DNA of 64,000 nt from Parundibacterium terreum (GCF_014636315.1 NZ_BMED01000005.1:62001-126000); one strand, 5' to 3'; shown: positions 1 through 10,193, counted from the first letter of the stretch. Translations and numbers: made by a program. Notes: generated from the letters alone by a model not told the origin.

Positions 1-174
1 ATGCTGCCTCTGCATAACAAACTGTTCGTAGAGCCGAATCCCTTGCCGGTCAAATGGGCCATGAAAGAAATGGGCCTGATTCCTGAGGGTATGCGTCTGC
101 CGCTGGTGCCGATGGCAGCGCAATATCATGAAACGGTTCGCGCAGCGCTGCGTGAGTCGGGTGTATTACAATAG
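1..174 (+). CDS. dapA: 4-hydroxy-tetrahydrodipicolinate synthase, C-terminal end (partial)
   Basis: The reading frame is open from the first base and stops with TAG at 172-174, so this is only the last 57 residues. They match the C-terminal helices of DapA, including the stretch [20 protein letters not shown] followed by RLPLVPM. DapA condenses pyruvate with aspartate semialdehyde in the lysine/diaminopimelate pathway in the cytoplasm. The catalytic lysine lies outside the window. The next gene is bamC, an arrangement also known from Escherichia coli (dapA-nlpB), which supports the call. The identification rests on a short fragment plus context. Confidence 0.88.
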   Translation: MLPLHNKLFVEPNPLPVKWAMKEMGLIPEGMRLPLVPMAAQYHETVRAALRESGVLQ

Positions 175-186
175 CGGCTCTGAAGC

Positions 187-224
187 AGTGCCTCTGGGTA
201 ACAAGATGAAACCCAGGGCACTTT
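187..224 (+). terminator. hairpin between dapA and bamC
   Basis: AGTGCC-t-CTGGGT (187-199) pairs with ACCCAG-GGCACT (211-222) with a single bulged T, and TTT follows. It lies 13 bp after the dapA stop. The short U-tract makes it a partial terminator or attenuator rather than a certain one. Confidence 0.5.
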
Positions 225-314
225 GCAAGGGCGCGTGATCTGGTCGCTGCACCAGGACATCTTCCCACTATCATTGCTCGGTTTTGATTTATAACAATTC
301 GTAGGGACTTTCAC

Positions 315-1478
315 ATGGCAAAAAGCTTTGTTGCTAAAAATGGGATTATTGGAGTATTGGCTCTGGCCAGCCTGGCTGGCTGTAGTTCCATTAGCAATCT
401 TCTCGATCCAGACCGTATCGACTATAAAAGTGCTAGCAAGGCGCCAAGCGTATCTCTAGAGGTTCCTCCAGATTTGACACAAGTCCGTCGCGACAGCCGT
501 TTTTCGATTCCTGAAAACCAGGGTAGTGCGACTGCATCCAGCTTCAACCTGCAGAAGAAGGCGGGCAGCACAGCCGCTGCCACTAGCGGCACTGCCGCTG
601 TAGCGCCTATCCAGGTGCAGGATATGCATATCGAACGTGAGGGCACGCAGCGCTGGCTGGTAGTCAAGCAAACTCCGGAAGTCCTGTGGCCGCAGATCAA
701 GGATTTTTGGCAGGATAGCGGCTTCCTGATCAGCAGCGAATCTGCGGAAACCGGCGTGATGGAAACAGACTGGGCAGAAAACCGCGCCAAGATCCCTCAG
801 GATATCGTTCGTAATACCCTGGGCAAGGTGTTGGATTCCCTGTATTCAACCGGCGAACGCGATAAATTCCGTACCCGTATAGAACGCAGCGCCAACGGCA
901 ATGTAGAAATCTACATCAGCCATCGCGGCGCGGAAGAGGTATTGACCGGCTCGCAAAAGGATCAAACTGTATGGACACCACGTGCCAACGACCCTGGCCT
1001 GGAAGCGGAATTCCTGTCGCGCCTGATGGTGCGCCTGGGTTCCGATACCGAGCGTGCGAAGGTTGCTGTCGGTTCTCCTGTTACCCAGAAAGCGCGCGCC
1101 AAGCTGGTTAAAAATACAGATGGCAACTACGTGGAAGTGGATGAAGGATTTGACCGCTCCTGGCGCCGTGTTGGCCTGGCGCTGGATCGCGTAGGCTTTA
1201 CCGTGGAAGACAGGGATCGCTCCAAAGGCCTGTATTTCGTGCGTTACATCGATCAGGATATCGATGCGAAAACCAAGGGTGCCAGCGAGGGCTTCTTCTC
1301 CAAACTGTTCTCCTGGGGTTCCAGTGACAAGAATAATACGGCTTTGAAATATCGCGTCTATGTGAAGGATGCGGCTGGCGATACCAGCCAGGTCACCGTC
1401 CAGAACAATGATGGCAAACCGGATTCATCTGCGACCGCAGAAAAAATCCTGCAGTTGATCAGCGAACAGCTGAAGTAA
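315..1478 (+). CDS. bamC: outer membrane assembly lipoprotein BamC
   Basis: This 387-residue lipoprotein is BamC (NlpB/DapX), an accessory part of the BAM complex that inserts beta-barrel proteins into the outer membrane. The N-terminus has a type II signal peptide with lipobox LAGC and acceptor Cys23. Two globular halves follow, roughly residues 95-240 and 255-387, as expected for the two helix-grip domains of the family, joined after a low-complexity Ala/Thr linker near residues 75-95. The usual family length is about 340-390. The start ATG at 315 is the one that gives the signal peptide. It sits downstream of dapA and ends in a strong terminator. Confidence 0.92.
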   Translation: MAKSFVAKNGIIGVLALASLAGCSSISNLLDPDRIDYKSASKAPSVSLEVPPDLTQVRRDSRFSIPENQGSATASSFNLQKKAGSTAAATSGTAAVAPIQVQDMHIEREGTQRWLVVKQTPEVLWPQIKDFWQDSGFLISSESAETGVMETDWAENRAKIPQDIVRNTLGKVLDSLYSTGERDKFRTRIERSANGNVEIYISHRGAEEVLTGSQKDQTVWTPRANDPGLEAEFLSRLMVRLGSDTERAKVAVGSPVTQKARAKLVKNTDGNYVEVDEGFDRSWRRVGLALDRVGFTVEDRDRSKGLYFVRYIDQDIDAKTKGASEGFFSKLFSWGSSDKNNTALKYRVYVKDAAGDTSQVTVQNNDGKPDSSATAEKILQLISEQLK

Positions 1479-1488
1479 TTATCCTCCC

Positions 1489-1520
1489 GGCGCGAACCAC
1501 TCTGGTTCGCGCCTTTTTTT
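1489..1520 (+). terminator. rho-independent terminator of bamC
   Basis: An 11-bp perfect stem (1489-1499 with 1503-1513), a CTC loop and seven T residues lie directly after the bamC stop. Confidence 0.9.
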
Positions 1521-1545
1521 CTGCATCCTCTCTTTATCTCATCCC

Positions 1546-2325
1546 TTGAAATTTGCAAGCCTGGGTAGCGGCAGCGAAGGAAATTCCTTGCTGGTCTCTG
1601 CCATATCGGACCATGACCGGCGCACTAGCATCATGCTGGATTGCGGCTTCAGCGTGAAAGAGGCCGAGCGGCGTCTGGCGCGGCTGGATATGCTGCCGGC
1701 AGAGGTGGCCGGCATTGTTGTGACGCACGAGCATGGGGACCATATCCGTGGCGTATTCAAGTTTGCGCGCCGCTATGGCACGCCGGTGTGGCTGAGCTAT
1801 GGCACCTACCAGGCCGCGCAAGCAGACAGCCATGGGGTTGATATCCATTTTTGCCGGGATGATGAGGTTTTCAGCATAGGCGAGTTGCAGGTGCATCCGT
1901 ACACGGTGCCGCACGATGCGCGCGAGCCTTTGCAGTACTGCATCAGCAGCAGTGGCTGCAAGCTGGGTGTATTGACGGATGTTGGCCACAAGACCGACAG
2001 AATAGTTTCTGCATTATCCGGATGCGATGCCCTGGTACTGGAATGGAACCATGATGCCGAGATGTTGTCCAACTCCAGCTACCCGTATTCACTGAAGATG
2101 CGCATAGGTGGGCCGCATGGACATTTGTCGAATGCAGTGGCGGCAGAAATTCTGCGTGAAGTGGATAAGTCAAAACTGAAGCTGGTGATTGCCGCTCATC
2201 TGAGCCAGCAAAATAACAAGCCGGAACTGGTGGAGCGGTTGATGGCCGATGTGCTGGAGGGGGCAATGATAGAGATAGGGATTGCTTGCCAACACCAAGG
2301 CTTTGGCTGGAAGGAAGTAAGATAA
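1546..2325 (+). CDS. metallo-beta-lactamase-fold hydrolase (YycJ/VicX type)
   Basis: A 259-residue protein with the metallo-beta-lactamase fold. The metal-binding motif THEHGDH is at residues 60-66, and later ligands are probably in TDVGHKT and EWNHD. The opening MKFASLGSGSEGN is typical of the YycJ/VicX group of small MBL hydrolases, which resemble single-domain nucleases of the beta-CASP/RNase Z superfamily. The substrate is unknown. The start is TTG at 1546, the only start that keeps the conserved first beta-strand. It is separated from bamC by a terminator and ends before a bidirectional terminator shared with the convergent small lipoprotein gene. Confidence 0.85.
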   Translation: MKFASLGSGSEGNSLLVSAISDHDRRTSIMLDCGFSVKEAERRLARLDMLPAEVAGIVVTHEHGDHIRGVFKFARRYGTPVWLSYGTYQAAQADSHGVDIHFCRDDEVFSIGELQVHPYTVPHDAREPLQYCISSSGCKLGVLTDVGHKTDRIVSALSGCDALVLEWNHDAEMLSNSSYPYSLKMRIGGPHGHLSNAVAAEILREVDKSKLKLVIAAHLSQQNNKPELVERLMADVLEGAMIEIGIACQHQGFGWKEVR

Positions 2326-2375
2326 AGTCTGACGCAGGTCGGATAGCCACTGCGGCGCGCAAAGCTTTGCGCAAT

Positions 2376-2405
2376 AAAAAAGCCGACCCGAAGGTCGGCT
2401 TTTTC
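2376..2405. terminator. bidirectional terminator
   Basis: AGCCGACC (2381-2388), loop CGAA, GGTCGGCT (2393-2400), flanked by A-rich and T-rich tracts. It serves the MBL gene on the plus strand and the small lipoprotein gene on the minus strand. Confidence 0.88.
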
Positions 2406-2419
2406 AAGCAATAAAAAAA

Positions 2420-2647
2420 TTACTTGGAAGCAGAAGCTGCCGCTGCGTCAGCTGCTGGGGATGCAGGTGCTGCTGCTGCATCGGAAGCTGGAGCTGCTGC
2501 TGGTGTTTCAGCTGGAGCGGAAGCTGCAGCAGGTGCTGGAGCTGGAGCTGCTGCGGAAGCTGCTGGTGCTGCTGGAGCTTCTTCTTTTTTGCCGCAAGCA
2601 GCCAAAGCGATTGCCAACAGGGAAACGAGCAAGAGTGATTTTTTCAT
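2420..2647 (-). CDS. small Ala/Pro-rich lipoprotein
   Basis: Starting at ATG 2647, the 75-residue product has a signal peptide MKKSLLLVSLLAIALAAC with acceptor Cys18, then GKKEE and a tail made almost only of Ala, Pro and Ser. It is a predicted lipoprotein with a disordered, spacer-like tail. Function is unknown; such proteins are common in Burkholderiales. The longer frame to 2686 would put 13 residues before the signal peptide and is unlikely. The opposite strand also has an open frame here, but it lacks a signal peptide or recognisable domain and is a by-product of the GCT/GCA-rich sequence. Confidence 0.75.
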   Translation of the reverse strand: MKKSLLLVSLLAIALAACGKKEEAPAAPAASAAAPAPAPAAASAPAETPAAAPASDAAAAPASPAADAAAASASK

Positions 2648-2967
2648 GTTTGTACTTTCAATAAATAGATCAAAAAATAAGATCAAAATTTTGCGATGAA
2701 TAATTACCGGTAATTATCGCTCTATAGGTTTATTCGAGGGCTTGATGCCAAAAAGGAATGTCGGCCCCTACGAAAGTTTCCTAACCCAGAATTATAATGA
2801 TTTTTGCCCGGACAGAATAGATAAAGATGCATTTTTGTGCCTAAATTGTGCATTCTTTGCCAAGAAAAATAGTTTTTTGGTGGAAATAATACGTCTTTGG
2901 CGCATTGCACAAAAATTTCTTTTCAAAAATGATTCTTTCTGCAATATTTATCGCTTTGCCTGAATTT

Positions 2968-4107
2968 TTATTTGGAATTCAGTTGCAGCCATCCATCTTC
3001 ATACCAAGTGCAAAGCGCCTCCTGAACATCGGCAGATGCATTCGCCACATCATTGCCATCCAGGCATCTTTCATTTGCCAGTTTCAATAGTGCCAGCTTG
3101 TCTTCCCTGCCGACGGCAAAGGATTCCCCATTGATGAACACATGCTTGCCCTTGTACAGCATCTGGGTTTGCAATGACAGGCTGACGCCGTTCTTGCTGG
3201 CGGTCTGGCTGAAACGTTTTGGCGTCAAAGGTTTTTCCGGGCCTTCAAAAATGACATTGCGCTTGGGTTCGGACAAATATTCTCCGAGGAAGATGGTGAT
3301 GTCATCGTCGGTGAATTTGATCTTGGCCAATTGTGCTGAAACATCGTCCACCATTGCGGTACTGATTTCCGCCGGATGCGTAGCCGGTTTCAGGCCAGGA
3401 TCAGCATAGCGGCCGGGCAGGTCGATGGAATCGGACATGAAATGCAGGAAGGACTCACCCAGTTCCTGGTAGGACGGCGCCCTGAAGCCGATCGAATAAG
3501 TCATGCATTCGCCGATGGCAAGGCCGTCATGCGCATAGTGCGGCGGCAGGTACAGCATGTCGCCCGGTTCCAGCACAAACTCTTGCTCCGCCTTGAAATT
3601 GCGCAAAATCTTCAGCGGCATGCCTTCCACCAGCGACAAATCCTTTTGGGCGCTGATCTTCCAGCGGCGCTGGCCATGCGCCTGCAACAGAAATACGTCA
3701 TAGGAGTCAAAATGCGGGCCCACGCCGCCGCCATCGGCTGCGTAGCTGATCATCAGGTCGTCCAGCCGCGTATCGGGGATGAAGCGGAATTGGCGCAGCA
3801 GTGCGTCAGCTTCTGGATTCTGCAGATTGACGCCTTGTACCAGCAGGGTCCAATCCTTCTTTTCCTTAATCGGCAGTTGTTCGAAGGGGCCGCTCTTCAT
3901 TTCCCAGTGCTTTTTGAAGAAGCTGATCAGGCGCGATTCTGCATCCTCGCGCGCTGCCAGTTCGAACAGTTCGTTTTTCCCTACCGGTGGAGTAAATCCA
4001 GGAATGGCCTGGCGTATCAGCAGGGGTTTTTTATGCCAGTATTCGCTCAGGAATTGTTCCTGCGTAATGCCGCCCAGCAGCGGCAATGCTTGAGATAATT
4101 TTTTCAT
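2968..4107 (-). CDS. roxA: RoxA/YcfD-type cupin, ribosomal protein L16 arginine hydroxylase
   Basis: A 379-residue JmjC/cupin 2-oxoglutarate- and Fe(II)-dependent oxygenase. The metal triad is visible as H132-F-D134 (in GPHFDSYDVFLLQ) and a distal His193 in PPHYAHDG, matching E. coli YcfD, which hydroxylates an arginine of ribosomal protein L16. The C-terminal third is a winged-helix-like domain, as in that family. The ATG at 4107 is preferred over an upstream TTG at 4155 because MKKLSQALPLLGG resembles the family N-terminus. A TATAAT element ends only 6 bp before this ATG, so the mRNA may be leaderless. The gene diverges from slyD. Confidence 0.85.
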   Translation of the reverse strand: MKKLSQALPLLGGITQEQFLSEYWHKKPLLIRQAIPGFTPPVGKNELFELAAREDAESRLISFFKKHWEMKSGPFEQLPIKEKKDWTLLVQGVNLQNPEADALLRQFRFIPDTRLDDLMISYAADGGGVGPHFDSYDVFLLQAHGQRRWKISAQKDLSLVEGMPLKILRNFKAEQEFVLEPGDMLYLPPHYAHDGLAIGECMTYSIGFRAPSYQELGESFLHFMSDSIDLPGRYADPGLKPATHPAEISTAMVDDVSAQLAKIKFTDDDITIFLGEYLSEPKRNVIFEGPEKPLTPKRFSQTASKNGVSLSLQTQMLYKGKHVFINGESFAVGREDKLALLKLANERCLDGNDVANASADVQEALCTWYEDGWLQLNSK

Positions 4108-4113
4108 GCTCGC

Positions 4114-4119
4114 ATTATA
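4114..4119 (-). promoter_or_regulatory. possible -10 element for roxA
   Basis: TATAAT on the minus strand ends 6 bases before the roxA ATG, so transcription would begin at or near the start codon. No convincing -35 is seen. Confidence 0.35.
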
Positions 4120-4183
4120 AGCACCCGGCCAATAACTAGCTAGAAGCTCCTGCAATTCCCAAATCTGATAAAGCGAGGGCAGG

Positions 4184-4189
4184 TATAAT
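4184..4189 (+). promoter_or_regulatory. possible -10 element for slyD
   Basis: TATAAT 31 bp upstream of the slyD ATG. The -35 region is weak. Confidence 0.4.
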
Positions 4190-4219
4190 CTCGGTGCATA
4201 TTATTTTTAAGGAATTATC

Positions 4220-4759
4220 ATGAAGATTGTCAAAAATACAGTTGTGACTGTGGACTATAAACTGTCGGATGCCCAAGACAATCTGATCGAAGAAAGCCGC
4301 GAACCCATGGTGTACCTGCATGGCGGCTACGAAAACACCTTGCCCAAGATAGAAGAAGCGCTGGATGGCAAGGAAACCGGTTTCAAGACAACGATACAGG
4401 TAGAGCCGGAAGACGCGTTCGGTGAATACGATGCCGAACTGGTCAAGGTAGAGCCACGCAACCGCTTGCCGACCCCGCTGGAAGTCGGCATGCAGTTTGA
4501 AGGCATGCCGGACGGCGACGAGGGTGAGGAATCTGTGATTTTCACCGTGACCGATATCGCTGATGACAAGGTCGTGCTGGACGGCAATCATCCGCTGGCC
4601 GGCATGGCACTGAGGTTTACGCTGTCGGTGACCGAGGTACGTGAAGCTACCGCGGAAGAAATCGCCCATGAGCACGTGCATGGCGCGCATGGTCACCATC
4701 ATGGCGACGAAGATGATGAAGGCACTGGCGACGAATACCGCAGCCATCCGCTGCATTAA
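4220..4759 (+). CDS. slyD: FKBP-type peptidyl-prolyl isomerase SlyD
   Basis: A 179-residue SlyD-type FKBP prolyl isomerase and metallochaperone in the cytoplasm. The order is FKBP strands, an inserted chaperone flap (about residues 70-125), then the second part of the FKBP fold with LAGMALRF. The tail is rich in His, Asp and Glu (HEHVHGAHGHHHGDEDDEG, near residues 153-171), as expected for nickel binding. The ribosome site AAGGAA is well placed before ATG 4220. The gene is monocistronic between a divergent roxA and convergent mutS and ends at a shared terminator. Confidence 0.92.
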   Translation: MKIVKNTVVTVDYKLSDAQDNLIEESREPMVYLHGGYENTLPKIEEALDGKETGFKTTIQVEPEDAFGEYDAELVKVEPRNRLPTPLEVGMQFEGMPDGDEGEESVIFTVTDIADDKVVLDGNHPLAGMALRFTLSVTEVREATAEEIAHEHVHGAHGHHHGDEDDEGTGDEYRSHPLH

Positions 4760-4778
4760 GCTTTAGCAGCCACCAATA

Positions 4779-4811
4779 AAAAAACCGCAGAGCTTGCTCT
4801 GCGGTTTTTTT
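4779..4811. terminator. bidirectional terminator between slyD and mutS
   Basis: AACCGCAGAG (4783-4792), loop CTTG, CTCTGCGGTT (4797-4806), with A-tract before and T-tract after. It can serve slyD on the plus strand and mutS on the minus strand. Confidence 0.92.
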
Positions 4812-4856
4812 ATATGGATGCACGCTTTTCGTATTTATTGCGCATCTGTTACCTAC

Positions 4857-7487
4857 CTATTGCGCTTTCGCCAGGCTCTTCAGCTGATACAAGGCTTCCA
4901 GCGCTTCGCGCGGCGTCATCGCATCCGGGTCGATAGCGTCAATCGCATCCAGCAGCGGCGAGTCCAAAGCTTCGGCTGCCGGCATTTCCGGTTCTGGCGT
5001 AGCCTGGTTCGCCGAGAACAGGTCAAACTGCGGCGTGGTCTGCAGCGAATGGGCTTCCAGATCGGCCAGATGCTTTCTGGCGGAACGTATCACTACCTGC
5101 GGTATGCCTGCCAGTTGAGCGACTTGCAAGCCATAGCTTTGCGATGCCGGGCCTGGTTGTACCGCATGCAGGAAAACGATGTTTTCCTTGTGTTCAATCG
5201 CAGACAGATGCACGTTTTCTGCACTGGGGTGTACGTCCGGTAGTTGCGTCAATTCAAAGTAGTGGGTTGCAAACAGCGTATAGCTTTTGGATACCTGTAT
5301 CAGATGGCGTGCAATGGCCCAGGCCAGCGCCAGCCCGTCGAACGTTGAGGTGCCGCGGCCTACCTCGTCCATCAGTACTAGCGAGTGCTCGCTGGCGCCA
5401 TTAAGGATCGCGGCGGATTCCGTCATTTCCACCATGAAGGTGGAGCGTCCGCCCGCCAGATCATCCGCAGCGCCGATACGGGTGAAGATGCGGTCGATAG
5501 GGCCTATCGTTGCCTGCGTAGCTGGCACATAGCTGCCGACATAGGCCAGTAGCGTGATCAGTGCGACCTGGCGCATGAAGGTCGATTTACCACCCATGTT
5601 GGGGCCGGTAATCAGCAGCAGCTTGCGGTCGGCCGAGAAATTGCAGTCGTTGGCGATGAAGCGTTCTATCTGGTTTTCCACGACAGGGTGGCGGCCTTGC
5701 AGGATCTGCAGCATGGGTTCTGCCACCAGTTGCGGCGCGCACCAGTTGTTACGGGTGGCGTGGTCCGCCAGGCCGACCAGGGTATCCAGTTGCGCAATCG
5801 CATGGGCAATCGCCTGCAGCGTGCTGATATGCGGCAGCAAGTCTTGCAGGATTTTTTCATACAGCATTTTTTCACGCACCAAAGCGCGTTCCTGCGCCGA
5901 CAAGGCCTTGTCTTCAAAGGCTTTCAGCTCCGGCGTGATATAGCGCTCGGCGTTTTTCAGGGTCTGGCGGCGGCGGTAGTTATCCGGCACCTTGTCGGTC
6001 TGGCCGTTGGTTACTTCGATGTAAAAGCCATGTACCTTGTTGTATTCCACGCGCAGGTTGGCGATGCCGGTACGGGCGCGTTCGGATGTTTCCAGGTCGA
6101 TCAGGAACTGGCCGGCGTTTTCCGACAGGGCCCGTAACTCATCCAGCTCAGGATCAAAGCCTACGGCAATCACGCCGCCGTCGCGTATCATCGTGGCCGG
6201 CTGCAGCATCAGGCCGCGCTCCAGCAAATCCAGGCATTCTGCCGGTGTTGCCAGGTCGCCCAGGACTCCGGTCAGCAGGCTGGTCTGGTTGTCGGCGATG
6301 CACATCTCTACATAGGAGCGCACGGTAGGCAGGTGCTGCAAGCCGTCGCGCAGGCCTGACAGGTCGCGCGGCCTGGCTGACTGCAAGGCGATGCGGGTGG
6401 TAATACGTTCTATATCCGGCACCGAGGTCAGCGTGGTTGACAGGCCCTCGGTCGAGTCTGCCTGTATCAGTGCCTTGATTGCATCATGCCTGGCCCTGGC
6501 GATACCTTGGTCGCGCTTGGCATGGTGCAGCCAGTGGCGCAGCAGGCGCGATCCCATCGCAGTACGGCAATGGTCCAGCAGCGAGAACAGGGTAGGGGAC
6601 TCCTGGCCGCGTATGGTCTCCGTCAGTTCCAGATTGCGGCGGGTCGCAGTATCCAGACCGATGAACTCATTTTCGGTTTCCACCGTCAGTGCATTGACGT
6701 GCTTCAGTCCGCGGCCCTGCGTGGCTTCTGCATAGCGCAGCAAGGCGCCGGAGGCACCCAGTGATGCACTCATGTTTTCTACGCCGAAACCGGTCAGCGA
6801 CGAGGTTGCCAACTGGTCTTGCAATAGTTTCTGGCCTTGCTTGACGTCGAAATGCCAATCCGGCACTTCAGAGAATTTGCCTGGCAGCAGCGCATAATGA
6901 TCTTCCAGCAGCAGCGTACCGGCCGACAGCAGGATCTCTGCCGGGGAAATGCGTTCTAGTTCCTGCTGCAGGCGGGCAGCCACGGATTTTTCATCCGTGG
7001 CGAATTCCATCAGCTTCAGTGCGCCGCTGGCCAGCGATAGCCAGGCCAGGCCCACGGTCACGGTCTTGCGTTGCTGCAGCATGCACAGCGACAGCAGGGG
7101 GCGTTCGGATTTTGCCGGCAGCAGGTCGGTGTCGGTCAAGGTGCCGGGCGTGATCACGCGCATCACCTTGCGTTCTACTGGGCCCTTGCTGGTGGCAGGG
7201 TCACCTATCTGTTCAGCGATGGCGGCCGATTCGCCGAGCTTGACCAGCTTGGCCAGGTAGGGTTCCAGCGAATGGAAGGGCACACCTGCCATCTTGATAG
7301 GCACACCGGCAGAACTGCCGCGCTGGGTCAGTGTGATGCCCAGGATGCGCGATACTTTTTCTGCGTCTTCATAAAACAATTCGTAAAAATCGCCCATGCG
7401 ATAAAAAACGAGTGTTTCAGGATAGTCCGCCTTGATGCCAAGGTATTGGGCCATCATCGGCGTGTGGTTGGATTCGGAGGTCGCCAT
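4857..7487 (-). CDS. mutS: DNA mismatch repair protein MutS
   Basis: An 876-residue MutS. The mismatch-reading motif F-Y-E is at residues 34-36 in [11 protein letters not shown]. Connector, lever and clamp domains follow, and near residue 630 the ATPase has Walker [10 protein letters not shown], then the Walker B/D-loop region [21 protein letters not shown]. The C-terminal tail after about residue 800 ends in the short helical segment used for tetramerisation in E. coli MutS. MutS recognises mispairs and recruits MutL. Length agrees with the family (about 850-880). No mutL is nearby. Confidence 0.97.
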   Translation of the reverse strand: MATSESNHTPMMAQYLGIKADYPETLVFYRMGDFYELFYEDAEKVSRILGITLTQRGSSAGVPIKMAGVPFHSLEPYLAKLVKLGESAAIAEQIGDPATSKGPVERKVMRVITPGTLTDTDLLPAKSERPLLSLCMLQQRKTVTVGLAWLSLASGALKLMEFATDEKSVAARLQQELERISPAEILLSAGTLLLEDHYALLPGKFSEVPDWHFDVKQGQKLLQDQLATSSLTGFGVENMSASLGASGALLRYAEATQGRGLKHVNALTVETENEFIGLDTATRRNLELTETIRGQESPTLFSLLDHCRTAMGSRLLRHWLHHAKRDQGIARARHDAIKALIQADSTEGLSTTLTSVPDIERITTRIALQSARPRDLSGLRDGLQHLPTVRSYVEMCIADNQTSLLTGVLGDLATPAECLDLLERGLMLQPATMIRDGGVIAVGFDPELDELRALSENAGQFLIDLETSERARTGIANLRVEYNKVHGFYIEVTNGQTDKVPDNYRRRQTLKNAERYITPELKAFEDKALSAQERALVREKMLYEKILQDLLPHISTLQAIAHAIAQLDTLVGLADHATRNNWCAPQLVAEPMLQILQGRHPVVENQIERFIANDCNFSADRKLLLITGPNMGGKSTFMRQVALITLLAYVGSYVPATQATIGPIDRIFTRIGAADDLAGGRSTFMVEMTESAAILNGASEHSLVLMDEVGRGTSTFDGLALAWAIARHLIQVSKSYTLFATHYFELTQLPDVHPSAENVHLSAIEHKENIVFLHAVQPGPASQSYGLQVAQLAGIPQVVIRSARKHLADLEAHSLQTTPQFDLFSANQATPEPEMPAAEALDSPLLDAIDAIDPDAMTPREALEALYQLKSLAKAQ

Positions 7488-7602
7488 AAACGATTTTTTT
7501 CTTGATTTGCTATTTATCTAAGTCTGCGATTTTATACCGGGCCGGGGCTGCGTGTTAGCGCCATCTTGGGTGGCGCGCGAGATTATCCTTAAACTTTGAC
7601 AA

Positions 7603-7642
7603 ACGGCGCAAGTTTTTGATTAATTTCAAAAACTTGCGCCGT
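7603..7642. repeat. perfect 17-bp inverted repeat downstream of rhlE
   Basis: Arms at 7603-7619 and 7626-7642 are perfectly complementary with a 6-base loop TTAATT. It follows the rhlE stop by 33 bp and precedes mutS on the same strand. There is only a short T-run (TTTG) after the stem on the minus strand, so it may be a rho-independent terminator, an RNA-stabilising 3' end, or both. Confidence 0.7.
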
Positions 7643-7675
7643 CAATGAGGCAATGCTGAAGATAAAACGCTTTGC

Positions 7676-9064
7676 TTATGCGCCGCCGCGACCGCCGGAA
7701 CGGCGTGGTGTCGATTGTTTGACGGCAGGTTTTACTGCTGCGCGGTGAGGGCTGTTGCCGTCGCGCGGACGCTGTCCGCCGCTGTTGCTACCACCGCCGC
7801 CACCGCCAGTTTTACCCTGGCCCTGGCTGGAGCGTGGCGGACGATTGCTGTTGCCGCCGCGTGGGTTGCCCTGGCCCTGGAAGCTGCGCAGTTGTATCGG
7901 TTGTGCCTTGGCATTCGGATCCGGTTCAAAGCCTTCGATGAATTCTTTCGGCAACTGGCGCTTGATCAGTTTTTCGATATCAGCCAGCAGTTTGAATTCA
8001 TCCACGCAAACCAGCGACACGGCTTCACCGGTTGCGCCTGCGCGGCCGGTACGGCCTATGCGGTGCACATAGTCTTCTGGTACGTTAGGCAAATCGTAAT
8101 TGACCACATGCGGCAACTGGTCGATATCGATACCGCGGGCGGCGATGTCGGTGGCGATCAATACCTGCAGGCTGCCATCCTTGAATTCCGCCAGGGCCTT
8201 GGTGCGGGCAGACTGGCTCTTGTTGCCATGTATCGCCATACTGGTGATTTCATCCTTGGCCAATTGCTCCACCAGCTTGTTGGCACCGTGCTTGGTGCGG
8301 GTAAATACCAGCACCTGCCTCCAGTTATTGGCCTTTATCAAATGTGCCAGCAGAGGGTGTTTCTTGTCGCGGTCTACCGGGTGTACTTTTTGCGCAATCA
8401 CTTCTACCGTAGAGTTGCGGCGTGCAACTTCTATCATTGCAGGATTGTTCAGCAGCTTGTCGGCCAAGGTCTTGATCTCGTCCGAGAAAGTGGCAGAGAA
8501 CAGCAAGTTCTGGCGTTTAGGCGGCAGCGCAGCCAGCACTTTCTTGATGTCGTGGATAAAGCCCATGTCCAGCATGCGATCCGCTTCGTCCAGAACCAGG
8601 ATTTCTATCTTTTCCAGGCTGACCGTACCTTGCTGCATGTGGTCCAGCAAACGGCCGGGGGTCGCTACCAGGATGTCTACGCCATGTTTCAGCAGCTTGA
8701 TCTGCGGGTTGATGCCGACGCCGCCAAAGATCACGCCCGAAGTCAGGTTCAGGTATTTGCCGTAAATGCGCACGCTTTCTTCCACCTGGGCCGCCAGTTC
8801 GCGGGTCGGTGTCAGGATTAGGGTGCGGATAGGGCGGCGGGTCAGATTGCTTTGCGGCGCGTTCGCGCCGCTGGACAGACGCTGCAAGATAGGCAGCGTG
8901 AAGCCGGCGGTTTTACCGGTGCCGGTTTGTGCACCTGCCAGCAGATCGCCACCGCTGAGCACGGCAGGAATCGCCTGCTTCTGGATAGGGGTAGGAGTGG
9001 AGTAGCCTTGTTCGGTGACTGCGCGAACGATTTGGTCGGACAGGCCGAGTTCTGAGAATGACAT
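7676..9064 (-). CDS. rhlE: DEAD-box RNA helicase RhlE
   Basis: A 462-residue DEAD-box ATP-dependent RNA helicase. Seen in order are the Q motif ([11 protein letters not shown]), motif I AQTGTGKT at 45-52, PTREL, DEAD at 159-162, SAT, and in the second RecA-like domain [12 protein letters not shown] and [11 protein letters not shown] Gly/Arg/Asn/Ser-rich tail from about residue 390 is the RNA-binding extension usual in RhlE. It probably acts in ribosome assembly or RNA turnover. The 5' untranslated region contains a GC hairpin (9087-9126). Confidence 0.92.
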   Translation of the reverse strand: MSFSELGLSDQIVRAVTEQGYSTPTPIQKQAIPAVLSGGDLLAGAQTGTGKTAGFTLPILQRLSSGANAPQSNLTRRPIRTLILTPTRELAAQVEESVRIYGKYLNLTSGVIFGGVGINPQIKLLKHGVDILVATPGRLLDHMQQGTVSLEKIEILVLDEADRMLDMGFIHDIKKVLAALPPKRQNLLFSATFSDEIKTLADKLLNNPAMIEVARRNSTVEVIAQKVHPVDRDKKHPLLAHLIKANNWRQVLVFTRTKHGANKLVEQLAKDEITSMAIHGNKSQSARTKALAEFKDGSLQVLIATDIAARGIDIDQLPHVVNYDLPNVPEDYVHRIGRTGRAGATGEAVSLVCVDEFKLLADIEKLIKRQLPKEFIEGFEPDPNAKAQPIQLRSFQGQGNPRGGNSNRPPRSSQGQGKTGGGGGGSNSGGQRPRDGNSPHRAAVKPAVKQSTPRRSGGRGGA

Positions 9065-9210
9065 AATCTATTTCTAATTTAATTCGAATGCCGGGCGACG
9101 GTGACAAGGTCTTCGCGTCCGGCATTTTTGTACTTTGCCGAGTATCCGCAGATACTCCAGAATTACTTCAAGTCAGGGAGCCGGCCCATCAGGCCGCTTG
9201 CCCCCATTTC

Positions 9211-10020
9211 TTATAGCTGAGAAGGTTTCGCTGCAAAAGGCTGTAAAGCCGCAACCATTTGTGCAAACACTTTTGGTGTGCCTGCCAGTACATCGCCTTT
9301 ATAAAGATAATCGGAGTCGCCGGAGAAGTTGCCTACAATGCCGCCAGCTTCCGTGATCAGCAGGGAACCCGCTGCGATATCCCAGGGGGCCAGGCCTTTT
9401 TCAAAGAAACCATCCAGGCGGCCCATTGCGACATAGGCCAGGTCCAGTGCTGCAGCGCCCGGGCGGCGCAGGCCCTGGCATTTGGTCGTCATGATTTTGA
9501 ACATTTCCATGTATTCATCCAGGCCGGACAAATCACGGGAAGGGAAGCCGGTGCCGATCAGGGCGTCGGCAATCTTGTCGATTTTGGTAACGCGGATACG
9601 CTTGTCGTTCAGGAATGCGCCTGCGCCTTTGCTGGCGGTAAACATCTCATTGCGGGTAGGGTCATACACTACCGATTGGGTGATGATGCCACGCTGCTGC
9701 AAAGCGATGGAGACGCAGTACTGCGGAAAACCGTGGATGAAATTAGTGGTGCCGTCCAGAGGATCGATGATCCAGACGTTTTCGTTTTCGTCGTGCAGAT
9801 TGGCGGAGGCGCCGGATTCTTCCGCCAGGATGGCGTGGTCGGGGTAGGCGTTGGTCAGAACCTCTATGATGGCTGCTTCGGCAGACTGGTCAACTTCAGT
9901 AACGAAATCATTGTATTGTTTTTCGTTGACTTTGATGCGATCCAGGTCGAATGATGCGCGATTGATGATAGTCGCGCCGCGACGAGCGGCCTTGATGGCC
10001 GTATTGAGCATTGGGTGCAT
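9211..10020 (-). CDS. suhB: inositol-1-monophosphatase SuhB
   Basis: A 269-residue Mg-dependent phosphatase of the inositol monophosphatase family. Metal ligands are visible as the Glu pair in LAEESG (67-68) and in [15 protein letters not shown] (Asp86, Asp89), with the later motif near [15 protein letters not shown]. In proteobacteria SuhB also joins the Nus-factor antitermination complex on rRNA operons. The divergent neighbour trmJ is a tRNA methyltransferase; this suhB/trmJ pairing is frequent in betaproteobacteria. Confidence 0.93.
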   Translation of the reverse strand: MHPMLNTAIKAARRGATIINRASFDLDRIKVNEKQYNDFVTEVDQSAEAAIIEVLTNAYPDHAILAEESGASANLHDENENVWIIDPLDGTTNFIHGFPQYCVSIALQQRGIITQSVVYDPTRNEMFTASKGAGAFLNDKRIRVTKIDKIADALIGTGFPSRDLSGLDEYMEMFKIMTTKCQGLRRPGAAALDLAYVAMGRLDGFFEKGLAPWDIAAGSLLITEAGGIVGNFSGDSDYLYKGDVLAGTPKVFAQMVAALQPFAAKPSQL

Positions 10021-10193
10021 AGAGGTTTCCGTTAAAATGGCGGCATTCCTGCTTCAATTATGGCAAGCTCGGACAATCCGGGCCGGCATAAACAAGCATT
10101 TCAGTACCGCACAAAAATGAATTAAAGAGCGTCGCGCCAATTTGCTGCGGCTAAAATACCTAAACAAATCAACGCGTAATAGCGCTATTTTAA

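Noticed and set aside
2424..2699. 91-residue Ala-rich plus-strand frame
   Set aside because: It is antisense to a small lipoprotein with a clear signal peptide and lipobox; the Ala-rich sequence is open on both strands.
9087..9126. Terminator after suhB
   Set aside because: The GC stem has its T-run on the plus strand, where no gene ends; on the minus strand it lies in the rhlE leader without a U-tract.
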